Source: Rhodospirillales bacterium
Lineage (GTDB): Bacteria > Pseudomonadota > Alphaproteobacteria > CACIAM-22H2
Assembly (NCBI GenBank): GCA_016794025.1
Contig: JAEUKX010000078.1
Location: forward strand, 62,001-126,000
Length of the DNA: 64,000 bases
Reading direction: 5' to 3'
Shown here: one piece after another, positions 1 to 8,083 of the stretch
How positions within the stretch are numbered: position 1 is the first letter of the stretch
Layout of the letters: each line of letters opens with the position of its first letter
Position numbers and translations under genes: made by a program
The notes under the pieces: model-generated
What the model saw: the letters and a program-made list of their open reading frames with translations, nothing else
The model's database searches: none
Told to the model about the DNA's origin: nothing

Positions 1-1
1 C

Positions 2-637
2 CGAAAGATCGTCCCGGCAGCCGCCATCGCGGCGGCACTCCTCTCGGCGGCCCCCGCGGCGAATGCGCAGTCCTCATGGGGCAAGCAGGCCGACGACAAG
101 TCGTTTGCGGCCATGCTTCAGTCGGGATTCCAGAACGCCGGCACGGTCACGACCGACCGGTTGAAGCAGGACGAGACGCAGGCCTTCTGCTCGAACCCCG
201 CGAAGGCCAACTCGAAGGCGGGTGCCAAGAAGGCGGCCGAGGTCGAGAAGGCGAGCCTTGCCACGGTCAAATATCCGGCCGACGGCAAGTTCCTCGGCGA
301 CTGGAAGAACGGCGAGAAGGTCGCGCAGAGCGGTCGTGGCCTTACCTGGACGGACAGCGCCACCCAGGCCAACGGCGGCAACTGCTATAACTGCCACCAG
401 ATCGACACGAAGGAGATTTCCTACGGAACGATCGGGCCGAGCCTGCACAATTACGGCAAGCTCAAGGGCAATACCGAGCAGACACAGCGCGAGACCTGGG
501 CCAAGATCTTCAACTCCAAGTCCAACAACGCATGCTCGAACATGCCGCGCTTCGGCCACATGGGGATCCTCAAGGAGCAGGACATGAAGGACATCATGGC
601 CCTGCTGCTCGACCCCAACTCGCCCGTGAACAAGTAG
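2..637 (+). CDS. soxX: SoxX, diheme-complex c-type cytochrome subunit of thiosulfate oxidation (5' end cut off)
   Basis: The window begins inside this gene. The frame is open from base 2, and its first codons read as an alanine-rich hydrophobic segment ending AANAQS, most of a Sec signal peptide, so only a few residues are missing. The mature part has a single c-type heme site, CYNCH, followed by GTIGPSLHNYG, and a C-terminal MPRFGHMG that supplies the likely axial methionine. This arrangement is characteristic of SoxX. With SoxA it forms the periplasmic SoxAX complex, which oxidatively couples thiosulfate to the SoxYZ carrier. The segment before the heme is long and Lys/Ala-rich, as in the larger SoxX variants. 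soxB follows after 22 bases, so the two are co-transcribed. soxY, soxZ and soxA would be expected just outside the window. Confidence 0.93.
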   Translation, partial: RKIVPAAAIAAALLSAAPAANAQSSWGKQADDKSFAAMLQSGFQNAGTVTTDRLKQDETQAFCSNPAKANSKAGAKKAAEVEKASLATVKYPADGKFLGDWKNGEKVAQSGRGLTWTDSATQANGGNCYNCHQIDTKEISYGTIGPSLHNYGKLKGNTEQTQRETWAKIFNSKSNNACSNMPRFGHMGILKEQDMKDIMALLLDPNSPVNK

Positions 638-659
638 GCGCGGCAGGGAAGGAAGGAAC

Positions 660-2381
660 ATGGATCGGCGGGAATTCCTCGGCGTCATTGCCGCCGGGGC
701 AGCGGCAGGTTTTACCTTTCCGGGGCGCGAAGCGAGCGCCCAGGCCGAAGCCGCAGCACTCTATGACGCGCCGAAGTTCGGCAACGTCTCGGTGCTGCAC
801 TTCACGGACTGCCATGCCCAGCTCCTGCCGATCCACTTCCGCGAGCCGAACGTCAATCTCGGCATCGGTTCGATGGCCGGGCGTGCGCCGCACCTCGTCG
901 GCACGGCGCTGCTCAAGCAGTTCGGCCTGAAGGCGGGCAGCCGGCATTCCTTCGCGTTCACGCATCTCGACTTCGTGAAGCTGGCACGGCAGTACGGCCG
1001 CGTCGGCGGCTTCGCGCATCTCGCCGCGCTGGTCAAGCGCGTGCGGGCCACGCGTCCGGGTGCACTGCTGCTGGATGGCGGCGACACATGGCAGGGGTCG
1101 GGCACGTCCATGTGGACGAACGCCCAGGACATGGTCGATGCGGCCAAGCTGCTCGGCGTCGACGTGATGACGCTGCATTGGGAATGCACGTACGGCCAGG
1201 AGCGCGTGGAGCAGGTCGCGAAAAACGACTTCGCCGGCAAGATCGAGATCGTCGCGCAGAACATCAAGACCGCGGATTTCGGCGATCCCGTGTTCGAAGC
1301 CTACACGATGCGCGAAATCAATGGCGTGCCGGTCGCCATCGTGGGCCAGGCCTTCCCGTATACGCCTATCGCCAATCCGCGCTACATGGTTGCCGACTGG
1401 ACCTTCGGCATCCAGGAAGAGAACATGCAGGCCACCGTCGATGCCGCGCGCGCGGCGGGGGCGAAGGCCGTCATCCTGCTGTCGCACAACGGCATGGACG
1501 TGGACCTGAAGCTCGCCTCGCGGGTGCGGGGGATCGACGCCATTCTCGGCGGCCACACGCACGACGGCGTACCATCGCCCACGATCGTGCAGAACCCCGG
1601 TGGCAAGACGCTGGTGACCAACGCCGGCTCGAACGGCAAGTTCCTTGGCGTGCTCGATCTCGACGTGCGCGACGGGAAGGTGAGCGACTTCCGCTACCGA
1701 CTGCTTCCGGTCTTCGCCGACCTGCTTGCGCCGGATGCGGAGATGAAGGCGCTGATCGACAAGATCCGTGCGCCGCACCTTGCAAAGTTGCAGGAAAAGC
1801 TCGCCGTCAGCGAGGGGCTCCTCTATCGCCGCGGCAACTTCAACGGAACGTTCGACCAACTCATCCTCGACGCGCTGATGGCCGAGAAGAACGCCGAGAT
1901 CGCGTTCTCGCCGGGATTCCGCTGGGGCACGTCGGTGCTTCCGGGCGAGGCGATCACCATGGAGAACGTCCTCGACCAGACCGCAATCACCTATCCCTAC
2001 ACGACCCTCAACGAGATGACGGGCGAGCAGATCAAGGTCGTGCTCGAGGATGTCTGTGACAACCTGTTCAACCCCGATCCCTACTATCAGCAGGGCGGGG
2101 ACATGGTGCGCGTGGGCGGCCTTTCCTACAGATGCGACCCGACGGCCGGGGCCGGCAAGCGCATCTCGGCGATGACGCTCAAAGGCAAGCCGCTCGAGGC
2201 TGCAAAGAAATACAAGGTTGCCGGCTGGGCGCCCGTCGCCGAGGAAGCAAAGGCGGCCGGCGGCGAGCCGATCTGGGACCTCGTTGCCCGCCATCTGCGT
2301 GCGAAAAAGACCCTGGCGCCGCCGAAACTGAACCTGCCGGGCCTCGTGGGCATGGAAAAAAATCCCGGAATCGCCACCTGA
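660..2381 (+). CDS. soxB: SoxB, thiosulfohydrolase of the Sox pathway
   Basis: This 573-residue protein matches SoxB in length and motifs. It opens with a twin-arginine signal (RREFLG, then a hydrophobic Ala/Gly run, cut near ASAQAEA), which fits export of a folded dimanganese enzyme to the periplasm. The 5'-nucleotidase/metallophosphatase fold shows as HFTDCHAQ (D50, H52), LDGGDTWQGS, LLSHNGMD and GGHTHDG, which carry the metal ligands. The family role is hydrolytic release of sulfate from the cysteine-bound sulfonate on SoxY. A GGAAGGAAC Shine-Dalgarno stretch sits just before the ATG. It lies 22 bases after soxX in the same direction. Confidence 0.96.
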   Translation: MDRREFLGVIAAGAAAGFTFPGREASAQAEAAALYDAPKFGNVSVLHFTDCHAQLLPIHFREPNVNLGIGSMAGRAPHLVGTALLKQFGLKAGSRHSFAFTHLDFVKLARQYGRVGGFAHLAALVKRVRATRPGALLLDGGDTWQGSGTSMWTNAQDMVDAAKLLGVDVMTLHWECTYGQERVEQVAKNDFAGKIEIVAQNIKTADFGDPVFEAYTMREINGVPVAIVGQAFPYTPIANPRYMVADWTFGIQEENMQATVDAARAAGAKAVILLSHNGMDVDLKLASRVRGIDAILGGHTHDGVPSPTIVQNPGGKTLVTNAGSNGKFLGVLDLDVRDGKVSDFRYRLLPVFADLLAPDAEMKALIDKIRAPHLAKLQEKLAVSEGLLYRRGNFNGTFDQLILDALMAEKNAEIAFSPGFRWGTSVLPGEAITMENVLDQTAITYPYTTLNEMTGEQIKVVLEDVCDNLFNPDPYYQQGGDMVRVGGLSYRCDPTAGAGKRISAMTLKGKPLEAAKKYKVAGWAPVAEEAKAAGGEPIWDLVARHLRAKKTLAPPKLNLPGLVGMEKNPGIAT

Positions 2382-2503
2382 CGGGGCCGACCCGGTAACG
2401 TTCCGTAATCCATCGTCCAGATTTGTCCAAGGACGCGCCGCCTTCCTGCCACGTTCGGCGCCCAAATCAGCAGCATCGCAATCCTCAAACGGGAGTCTCC
2501 GCG

Positions 2504-3931
2504 ATGCTCACCCGCATGAACACCTCTGTGCGCAAGGCGCTGCTCGGTGCAGCCGCCCTGTCGGCCCTTCTCGTCTTTTCTCCGCTCGTCGAGCGCGGTG
2601 CTTCGGCCGCGCCTGCCGCCCCGGCGGCGGCGGTCCGAAACCTGCCGGACTTCAGCGATCTCGCGGCCTCGGTCTCGCCGGCCGTGGTGCAGATCACGGT
2701 CACGACGACCGAAGTCGATCAGGAGGCATCGGTTCCACCGCAGTTCCGCGGCACGCCTTTCGAGCAGTTCTTCAACCAGGGCCCCGGGCAGCCGCATCGG
2801 GCCAAGGCGCTTGGCTCGGGCTTCGTCATCGATCCCAGCGGCTACATCGTGACGAACTTCCATGTCGCCGGCCGCGCCGATGATATCCAGATCGTCTTTG
2901 CCGACGGTACGCGCCTTCCCGCGAAGCGGGTCGGGGCCGACCAGCGCACGGATCTGGCGCTGCTGAAGGTCGACGCGCCCAAGCCGCTTGCCTATGTCGA
3001 ACTGGGCGATTCCGACAAGGTGCGCATCGGCCAGTCGGTGCTGGCAGTCGGCAACCCCTTCGGGCTCGGCGGAACCGTGACGGCCGGCATCGTGTCGGCA
3101 CGCTCGCGCGACATCGGGTCCGGGCCGTACGACGACTACCTTCAGATCGACGCGGCCATCAACCAGGGCAACTCGGGCGGGCCGACGTTCGACGTCGACG
3201 GGAAGGTGATCGGCGTCAACACCGCAATCTTCTCGCCCAATGGCGGATCGGTCGGGCTCGGCTTCGCGATCCCGTCGAACATCGTCCGGAAGGTCGTCGA
3301 CCAGCTCCGCGATCACGGCAAGGTCGACCGCGCCTGGATGGGCGTGCAGACGCAGGCCGTCGACGGGGCGCTGGCCGCGGCGCTCAAGCTGCCGGCGGCC
3401 TCCGGCGCGCTGGTCAGTGCCGTCCAGAAGGACAGTCCTGCGGCCGCGGCGGGGCTCAAGCGCGGCGACGTGATCCTGTCGATGGACGGAGCGAAGATCG
3501 ACACGCCGCGCGAGCTTTCGCGCCGCGTGGGCGATCTGGCCGAAGGCAAGCGCGTCGATCTTGAGATCTGGCGCGACGGCAAGCGGACGGCGAGCGAAGT
3601 CAGGCTCGGCGCATTGCCGACCGAAGACAAGGTCGCCGCGAACGGACCCGACGCGAAGGGCGAGGGGCCGGGCCTAGGCATCCAGCTTGCGCGCACGCCG
3701 CAGGGCGAGGTCATCGTGACGGGCGTCCTCAATGACGGGCCGGCCGATCAGGCAGGCCTGCGACCGGGCGATCGGGTCGTGGAGGTCGACAAGCACCGCG
3801 TCCGCAGCCCGGAGGATGTCGTCAAGGCGCTTCACCGGGCACGGGCGGAGCATCGCGAGGCGATCGCAATGTTCCTCCAGCGCGAGGGCGAGTCGCTCTA
3901 CCTTGCGGTCCCGCTGAAGGCCAAAAGCTGA
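2504..3931 (+). CDS. DegP/DegQ-type (HtrA) periplasmic serine protease with two PDZ domains
   Basis: The product is 475 residues when started at the ATG preceded by GGGAG (2491-2495); an upstream in-frame TTG has no such site. A signal peptide ends at ERGASA. The trypsin-like domain has the full triad: H120 in TNFHVAG, D150 in RTDLALL and S224 in GNSGGP. Two PDZ domains follow, one from about residue 270 to 355 and one in the last 90 residues (GDGLRPGD-like motif read as QAGLRPGDRV). The family degrades or refolds damaged envelope proteins. It sits 122 bases after soxB in the same direction; a role in quality control of the many exported Sox cytochromes is plausible but is inference. Do-family member; degP versus degQ cannot be settled. 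Confidence 0.93.
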   Translation: MLTRMNTSVRKALLGAAALSALLVFSPLVERGASAAPAAPAAAVRNLPDFSDLAASVSPAVVQITVTTTEVDQEASVPPQFRGTPFEQFFNQGPGQPHRAKALGSGFVIDPSGYIVTNFHVAGRADDIQIVFADGTRLPAKRVGADQRTDLALLKVDAPKPLAYVELGDSDKVRIGQSVLAVGNPFGLGGTVTAGIVSARSRDIGSGPYDDYLQIDAAINQGNSGGPTFDVDGKVIGVNTAIFSPNGGSVGLGFAIPSNIVRKVVDQLRDHGKVDRAWMGVQTQAVDGALAAALKLPAASGALVSAVQKDSPAAAAGLKRGDVILSMDGAKIDTPRELSRRVGDLAEGKRVDLEIWRDGKRTASEVRLGALPTEDKVAANGPDAKGEGPGLGIQLARTPQGEVIVTGVLNDGPADQAGLRPGDRVVEVDKHRVRSPEDVVKALHRARAEHREAIAMFLQREGESLYLAVPLKAKS

Positions 3932-3956
3932 AGCAGGGAAGCCACCATCCGCAGGA

Positions 3957-3992
3957 GGCACCCGGCGTCGCGTTCCCCCGGCGTCGGGTGCC
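3957..3992. terminator. Inverted repeat between convergent genes, possible bidirectional terminator
   Basis: An 8-base inverted repeat, GGCACCCG (3957-3964) with CGGGTGCC (3985-3992), encloses a 20-base GC-rich loop. It lies in the 74-base gap where the plus-strand protease gene and the minus-strand cupin gene end face to face. No T-tract follows on either side, so intrinsic termination would be weak. Confidence 0.4.
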
Positions 3993-4005
3993 GGTCGTCG
4001 GCGCG

Positions 4006-4305
4006 TCAGGCCCCTTCGGGCCGCGCGCCGTTCGCGCGCCCGACCCAAAGGGTGGCACCCGCCGGGCCATAATCTTCGGAATGGGGCAGATTGCGCGCAA
4101 TCTCGCAGCCATCGCCCGGCTTCAGGTCGATTGCCCGCCCGTCCATCGTCAGGATCAGGCTCCCGCGCGCCACAAGGAGCCTTGCGTCGAACGGATGCGT
4201 ATGCGTGCCCGTCGACAGGGAAGGCGCCCACTCGCGCACGAGCGTTTCATCGTAGCCGTCGGCGTTCGCCGCGGCAGCGAACTGCTCGAATGTCTCGGGC
4301 TTCAT
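4006..4305 (-). CDS. Small single-domain cupin protein
   Basis: A 99-residue protein with one conserved cupin barrel. The metal-binding motif 1 appears as THTHPFDARLLVARG and motif 2 as LKPGDGCEIARNLPHSE, which would give His/His/Asp/His-type ligands. There is no signal peptide, so it is probably cytoplasmic. The specific reaction cannot be told from sequence; such cupins act as small dioxygenases, isomerases or ligand sensors. It is the last gene of the minus-strand run that starts with the Liv importer and lies 18 bases after the gamma-glutamyltransferase-like gene, so it probably shares that transcript. Confidence 0.8.
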   Translation of the reverse strand: MKPETFEQFAAAANADGYDETLVREWAPSLSTGTHTHPFDARLLVARGSLILTMDGRAIDLKPGDGCEIARNLPHSEDYGPAGATLWVGRANGARPEGA

Positions 4306-4323
4306 GGCGGGGATACTATCCCG

Positions 4324-5841
4324 TCAGACCGCGAGCGCCAACGCTTCGCGCCGATGGTCGGCCACGGCAATGCGCCGGCTTCCGCGCGCGCCGACAAGGC
4401 CCACCGACCCCATCAGCCAGTCCGACGGCGGGCGCAGTGCGATCCGGTGGCCGCGGCCCGCAAGCGCATCGAGCTCGCGCGCGGGCATGCGCGCCTCGAC
4501 GGCAATCTGGGCGCCGCCGATGAAGCTCCAGCGCGGTGCCGCAAGCGCCGCGGCGGCCGATGCGGGATCGCGCATCAGCGAAACGGCGATCTGCAGGTTG
4601 GTCTGCGTCTGGGCCTGCGCGCCGGGCGTGCCGAAGGCGAAGCTGCCTTCTTCGGGATGCGACATGAGGATGCCCACCAGCGTGTGGCGTGGTCGCTGGC
4701 CGGGTACGGGCGCATTGTCGCCCGAGCCGAACGCCGCCCCGCGATCGTTCGAAAGCCAGCCGTTGCGCGCGAGCACGCGCCCGCCGAAGGGGCGGTACAG
4801 CGAATGGATCAGCGTGCACACGGTGCCGTCGGCATCGACGGCGGCGCACTGTGTCGTCTCGCCATAGTTGCGCGACATCGCCGGCCCTTCACCTGCCCGG
4901 TGGTCGATCGACTCGCGTGCGGCCCGCATGGCGGCCGGCGCCAGCAGGCCTTTCGCATAGCCGTGCGGATCGTTCCCGTCGCGCAGTCCGCCAAGGCCCG
5001 CGTAGGCGCGCTTGTACGCCTCGACCAGCATATGGGTCCTGTGAACCGGATCATCCTCGCGCACGCTGTCAGCGCCCGCGATGCCCAACGCGGCCAAGGT
5101 GCCGACCGATTGGCTCAGGGGCGGCTGGCCGTGGACCGTCCACGCGCCGAATGAGAGTGAAAGCGCCGCCTCGTCCTCGACGCGGAAGGCGAGCGCCTCT
5201 TCTTCGCCAAGGCTGGCCCCGCCGCCGCGCCAGTCTGCCGTGGCCGCGCGCAGTTCGCTGTCCGCCGAACCGCTGTGCCGCCAGGCGGCGAGGCTTTCGC
5301 CGAGACCCGGCATCGACAGTCTCTCGCCGGTGCGGGGCAGCCGGCCTCCGTTGGCGGCCGCAAGCGCGCGGCGAAGGGGGCCGTCCGGCAGGGCCTGCAA
5401 CTGCTTGTCGAGCCTGGCACCGACGGCAGAACCGCGCCGGGCGACCGCTTCGGCCGGGGCAAGGGCCGCATCGAGGCCAAGCCGGCTTGCCGTTCGGGCG
5501 AGGTGTGCGAACGCCGCCGGGGCGCCGGGGACAAGGCAATAGCCGGCCCGGTCCGCCTCGCTCGAGGGATGGGCATATCTGGCCGGTGCCGGTCCGCCAC
5601 CATTTACGGCAGCTACCTTGCCGTCCTTCGTCCGCCACAGCGCGAAAAGATCGCCGCCCGGCCCGCACATGTCGGGCATGGTCGCCCAGTCGCAGGCGGC
5701 CATGGCGAGGCAGGCATCGATCGCGGAACCGCCTGCGGCCAGTGCATTGGCGCCGGCAAGAGTCGAGGACGGATGGCCTGCGACGGCGGCCCCGCCGAAG
5801 CCCGCGGCCACGCGGCCCGAGCCATAGTCGAAGCCGCTCAT
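4324..5841 (-). CDS. Gamma-glutamyltransferase-family (Ntn) hydrolase, cytoplasmic type
   Basis: A 505-residue protein of the GGT/acylase family, which cleaves itself before a threonine that then acts as nucleophile. The expected cleavage site is visible as NYGETTQCAAVDADG with T329 as the likely nucleophile, followed by RPRHTL and a GSP-like GTPGAQ loop of the small subunit. The third position is Gln where classical GGTs have His (TTH). It starts with MSGFDYGSG and has no signal peptide, unlike periplasmic glutathione hydrolases, and is somewhat short. It may therefore be an amide hydrolase such as the oxamate amidohydrolase branch rather than a glutathione enzyme; this is inference. The start ATG overlaps the stop of the upstream dehydrogenase (ATGA). 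Confidence 0.85.
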   Translation of the reverse strand: MSGFDYGSGRVAAGFGGAAVAGHPSSTLAGANALAAGGSAIDACLAMAACDWATMPDMCGPGGDLFALWRTKDGKVAAVNGGGPAPARYAHPSSEADRAGYCLVPGAPAAFAHLARTASRLGLDAALAPAEAVARRGSAVGARLDKQLQALPDGPLRRALAAANGGRLPRTGERLSMPGLGESLAAWRHSGSADSELRAATADWRGGGASLGEEEALAFRVEDEAALSLSFGAWTVHGQPPLSQSVGTLAALGIAGADSVREDDPVHRTHMLVEAYKRAYAGLGGLRDGNDPHGYAKGLLAPAAMRAARESIDHRAGEGPAMSRNYGETTQCAAVDADGTVCTLIHSLYRPFGGRVLARNGWLSNDRGAAFGSGDNAPVPGQRPRHTLVGILMSHPEEGSFAFGTPGAQAQTQTNLQIAVSLMRDPASAAAALAAPRWSFIGGAQIAVEARMPARELDALAGRGHRIALRPPSDWLMGSVGLVGARGSRRIAVADHRREALALAV

Positions 5842-7016
5842 CGGACGAAGGCCGGCGTCTCGCCGCCGGTCGGCTTGCGCATGGCTTCGAGCATCGCGCG
5901 GAGATCGTCGATGTCGGCTAGGCGCGGGTTCATGCGGACCTGCCCCGAACGGGATGCGGCCTGTGCCACCTTCTCGCGCGCGTCGCCGTCGGGCACGTAA
6001 AGATCGACCGAAAGATCGAGATCGAGCGCATGGCGCACCTTCGACATGGCAGTGGCTGCATCGCGCGTGCCGAAGATGGCGGCAATCGTCTCGCCCTTGC
6101 GGCCGAGCGCCGGCTGGTTGAAAGCCGTCACGACCGGCAGGGCCAGCGCATTGCCAAGCCCGTGCGCGACATGATGGAGGGCGCCCAGCGGTGCGGCAAA
6201 AGCGTGCGCGAGCCCGAGATTTGCGCTGTTGAACGCGATCGCAGCCTGGCAGGAGGCGACCAGACACCAGGTCCGTGCCTCGCGGTCCTGCGGTTCGCGG
6301 TAGGCCCGCACGAGGGAGCCAGCAAGCAGGCGCATGCTTTCGACCGCGAACGGGTCGGTCATCACGCCCGACATCTTCGAGATATAGGCCTCGACCGCGT
6401 GCGTCAGCGCGTCGTAGCCCGACTGTGCCGTGACCTTGGCCGGGCAGCTCACGGTAAGGCTCGCATCGAGGAGCGCGATCTGCGGGGTCATTTCCTGCGA
6501 ACGGAAGATGAGCTTCACGTCCGACCCGGACTTCGACGCGATGGCCGATTCGGAAACTTCGCTGCCCGTGCCCGCCGTCGTGGGCACGCACACGAACAGC
6601 GATGCATGGGGGGCCAGCTTCTTGCCGAAACCGGAGATCGCCTCGACCGTTCCGGGGTTGGACAGCAGCATTCGGGCGACCTTGGCGGTGTCCATCGTCG
6701 AGCCGCCACCGATCGCCACGATCAGGTCGGGCTTCGCTGACGCGAGGGCTTCGGCCGCCTTCGCGATGCTGTCGGTGTCGGGCTCGTGCGCCGGGACAGG
6801 GATGACCGGCGATGCCGTACCGGTCGCCTTCGCGAGGACCGATGCCGCGCGCGCGGCGATGTCGCCGCCTGCAAAGAAGGCGTCGACCAGAAGGGCAGGA
6901 CGGCGGCACCCGTGCTCTTCGGCCAGCGCGCCGAGGCGCTCGAGGCCGTTCCAGGCGCAGACGACGCGACGCGAGGAATGGAAGAAGACGAAGTCGGCGG
7001 GAGCAGTCTGGGTCAT
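5838..7016 (-). CDS. Iron-containing alcohol dehydrogenase / maleylacetate reductase family
   Basis: A 392-residue group III (iron-type) alcohol dehydrogenase. The NAD(P)-binding half carries IGGGSTMDTAK and VPTTAGTGSEVS. The metal site is complete, with SGYDALTHAVEAY supplying Asp and His and LGALHHVAHGLGNAL supplying the other two histidines. The enzyme would oxidise an alcohol or reduce an aldehyde or maleylacetate; the substrate is not readable. The ATG at 7016 has GGAAG upstream on the minus strand. It follows the GntR gene by 53 bases; that gap holds a candidate operator. Its stop overlaps the start of the GGT-family gene, so they are translationally coupled. Confidence 0.92.
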   Translation of the reverse strand: MTQTAPADFVFFHSSRRVVCAWNGLERLGALAEEHGCRRPALLVDAFFAGGDIAARAASVLAKATGTASPVIPVPAHEPDTDSIAKAAEALASAKPDLIVAIGGGSTMDTAKVARMLLSNPGTVEAISGFGKKLAPHASLFVCVPTTAGTGSEVSESAIASKSGSDVKLIFRSQEMTPQIALLDASLTVSCPAKVTAQSGYDALTHAVEAYISKMSGVMTDPFAVESMRLLAGSLVRAYREPQDREARTWCLVASCQAAIAFNSANLGLAHAFAAPLGALHHVAHGLGNALALPVVTAFNQPALGRKGETIAAIFGTRDAATAMSKVRHALDLDLSVDLYVPDGDAREKVAQAASRSGQVRMNPRLADIDDLRAMLEAMRKPTGGETPAFVR

Positions 7017-7032
7017 CTTGGGGCGCTTCCGA

Positions 7033-7047
7033 TTTGTCCGGTAAACA
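7033..7047. promoter_or_regulatory. Candidate GntR operator in front of the alcohol dehydrogenase gene
   Basis: The 53-base gap between the regulator and the dehydrogenase contains TTTGTCCGGTAAACA. On the opposite strand this reads TGTTTACCGGACAAA, an imperfect inverted repeat. It shares CGGACAA with a similar element at 13781-13793 ahead of the Liv importer, which is why I suspect a common repressor. No footprint-level evidence is possible from sequence alone. Confidence 0.35.
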
Positions 7048-7069
7048 GTACTTTTACGGGTGCCGCCGG

Positions 7070-7876
7070 TCAATCCTGCCGGACGAGCGGCCTTGCGTTG
7101 CGTGGCCCGCCGCGCGCCAGATCCACACGGACCGAATAGCGCATCAGGTCGGCACGGTGGACGGAGCGGCCCGCCATCACGCGCCGCCCCTTGCGGTCAA
7201 AGTAGACGAGATGGCGAACAAGGACCGGCGAACCGGCCGGGAGGTGGAGGAGTTCGACTTCCTCGGGGCCGGAAAGCGCGGCCTCGATCTGGAGTTCGCT
7301 ATGCGTGAGGGCGATGCCGCCCCACAGCCGATGCATCAGCGAGCCCGTGGCGTGTTCGCGGCGCATGTCCTTCGAGAAGGCGTCGGGAATATAGCGCCAG
7401 TCGATCGCGACCGGTGCCATCTGGGTGGCGCGAACACGCTTCACGAAAAGCACGCCGGTACCCGGCGGCACGGCGAGGGCGTGCGCGATCTCCTCGGGCG
7501 CGCCGACACGCTCGAACGCGAGCACGGAAACCCGGAATGGCTGGCCCTCCGCGGCCCACTGGCGGCGGATGTCCATCACCGGCGTCAGCTTTTCCTCGAC
7601 CTTGCGCTGGCTGACGATCGTGCCGCGGCCGCGCGTGCGCCGGAGGACACCTGCCTTGGTCAGTTCGGCCAGCGCCTCGCGCACGGTCGCACGGCTGACG
7701 TTGAACATCGCCGTCAGTTCCTCGTCGGAATAGAACCGCCGCTCCGGATCTGTCCAGCCGCCGATCATCGCGAGCAGGCGGTTGCGCACCTGCACGTAGA
7801 GCGGTATGGGCGAGCTCCGGTCGATCGCGGCAGCCGTGCCGTCCCTTCTTTCGGGTTTGCGTGCCGGTCGCGCCAT
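7070..7876 (-). CDS. GntR-family transcriptional regulator with UTRA ligand domain (HutC subfamily)
   Basis: A 268-residue regulator. A winged helix-turn-helix occupies about residues 22-95, with PLYVQVRNRL, MFNVSRATVREALAEL and GVLRRTRGRGTIV, the standard GntR layout. The rest is a UTRA domain, recognisable by the LAVPPGTGVLFVKRVR and LPAGSPVLVRHLVYF segments. HutC-type members usually repress a catabolic operon until its substrate or an intermediate binds UTRA. It sits in the middle of the presumed operon between the diiron/66-residue pair and the dehydrogenase, so it is the natural local regulator. Its start is two bases after the stop of the 66-residue gene. Confidence 0.92.
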   Translation of the reverse strand: MARPARKPERRDGTAAAIDRSSPIPLYVQVRNRLLAMIGGWTDPERRFYSDEELTAMFNVSRATVREALAELTKAGVLRRTRGRGTIVSQRKVEEKLTPVMDIRRQWAAEGQPFRVSVLAFERVGAPEEIAHALAVPPGTGVLFVKRVRATQMAPVAIDWRYIPDAFSKDMRREHATGSLMHRLWGGIALTHSELQIEAALSGPEEVELLHLPAGSPVLVRHLVYFDRKGRRVMAGRSVHRADLMRYSVRVDLARGGPRNARPLVRQD

Positions 7877-7878
7877 TC

Positions 7879-8079
7879 TCAGGCCTTTCCGTTGGCGACC
7901 GCTTCAAGGTCGGCAATCAGTTCGAGAACGACGGGCAGCGGCCGGCAGTCGCGCAGCAGCTCGATTGCCGCCTTAGCAAGCGCCCGATCGATCGAGATCG
8001 CCTCGGCGCTGGCGGCGGGAAACCCGTTGCCGCGCAACGCTTCGGCGCACATCTCGACGATCTCGGCGCGCATGTCCAT
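7879..8079 (-). CDS. Conserved-looking 66-residue protein, function unknown
   Basis: I do not recognise this family. The frame starts with MDMRAEIVEMCAEALRG at 8079 and ends ADLEAVANGKA. It has no signal peptide or membrane segment and is predicted to be largely helical, with alternating Ala/Leu/Ile/Glu. It is placed four bases after the diiron gene and two bases before the GntR gene, filling that gap exactly, which argues that it is a real translated gene. A second ATG two codons downstream (8073) is also possible. Given its position it could be a partner or regulator of the diiron protein, but that is only a guess from context. Confidence 0.68.
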   Translation of the reverse strand: MDMRAEIVEMCAEALRGNGFPAASAEAISIDRALAKAAIELLRDCRPLPVVLELIADLEAVANGKA

Positions 8080-8083
8080 CCGG

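Noticed and set aside
594..2465. A 623-codon open frame on the minus strand opposite soxB
   Set aside because: It is antisense to a fully conserved soxB, is Arg/Ala-rich and has no recognisable motif. Long antisense frames are expected in GC-rich coding DNA.
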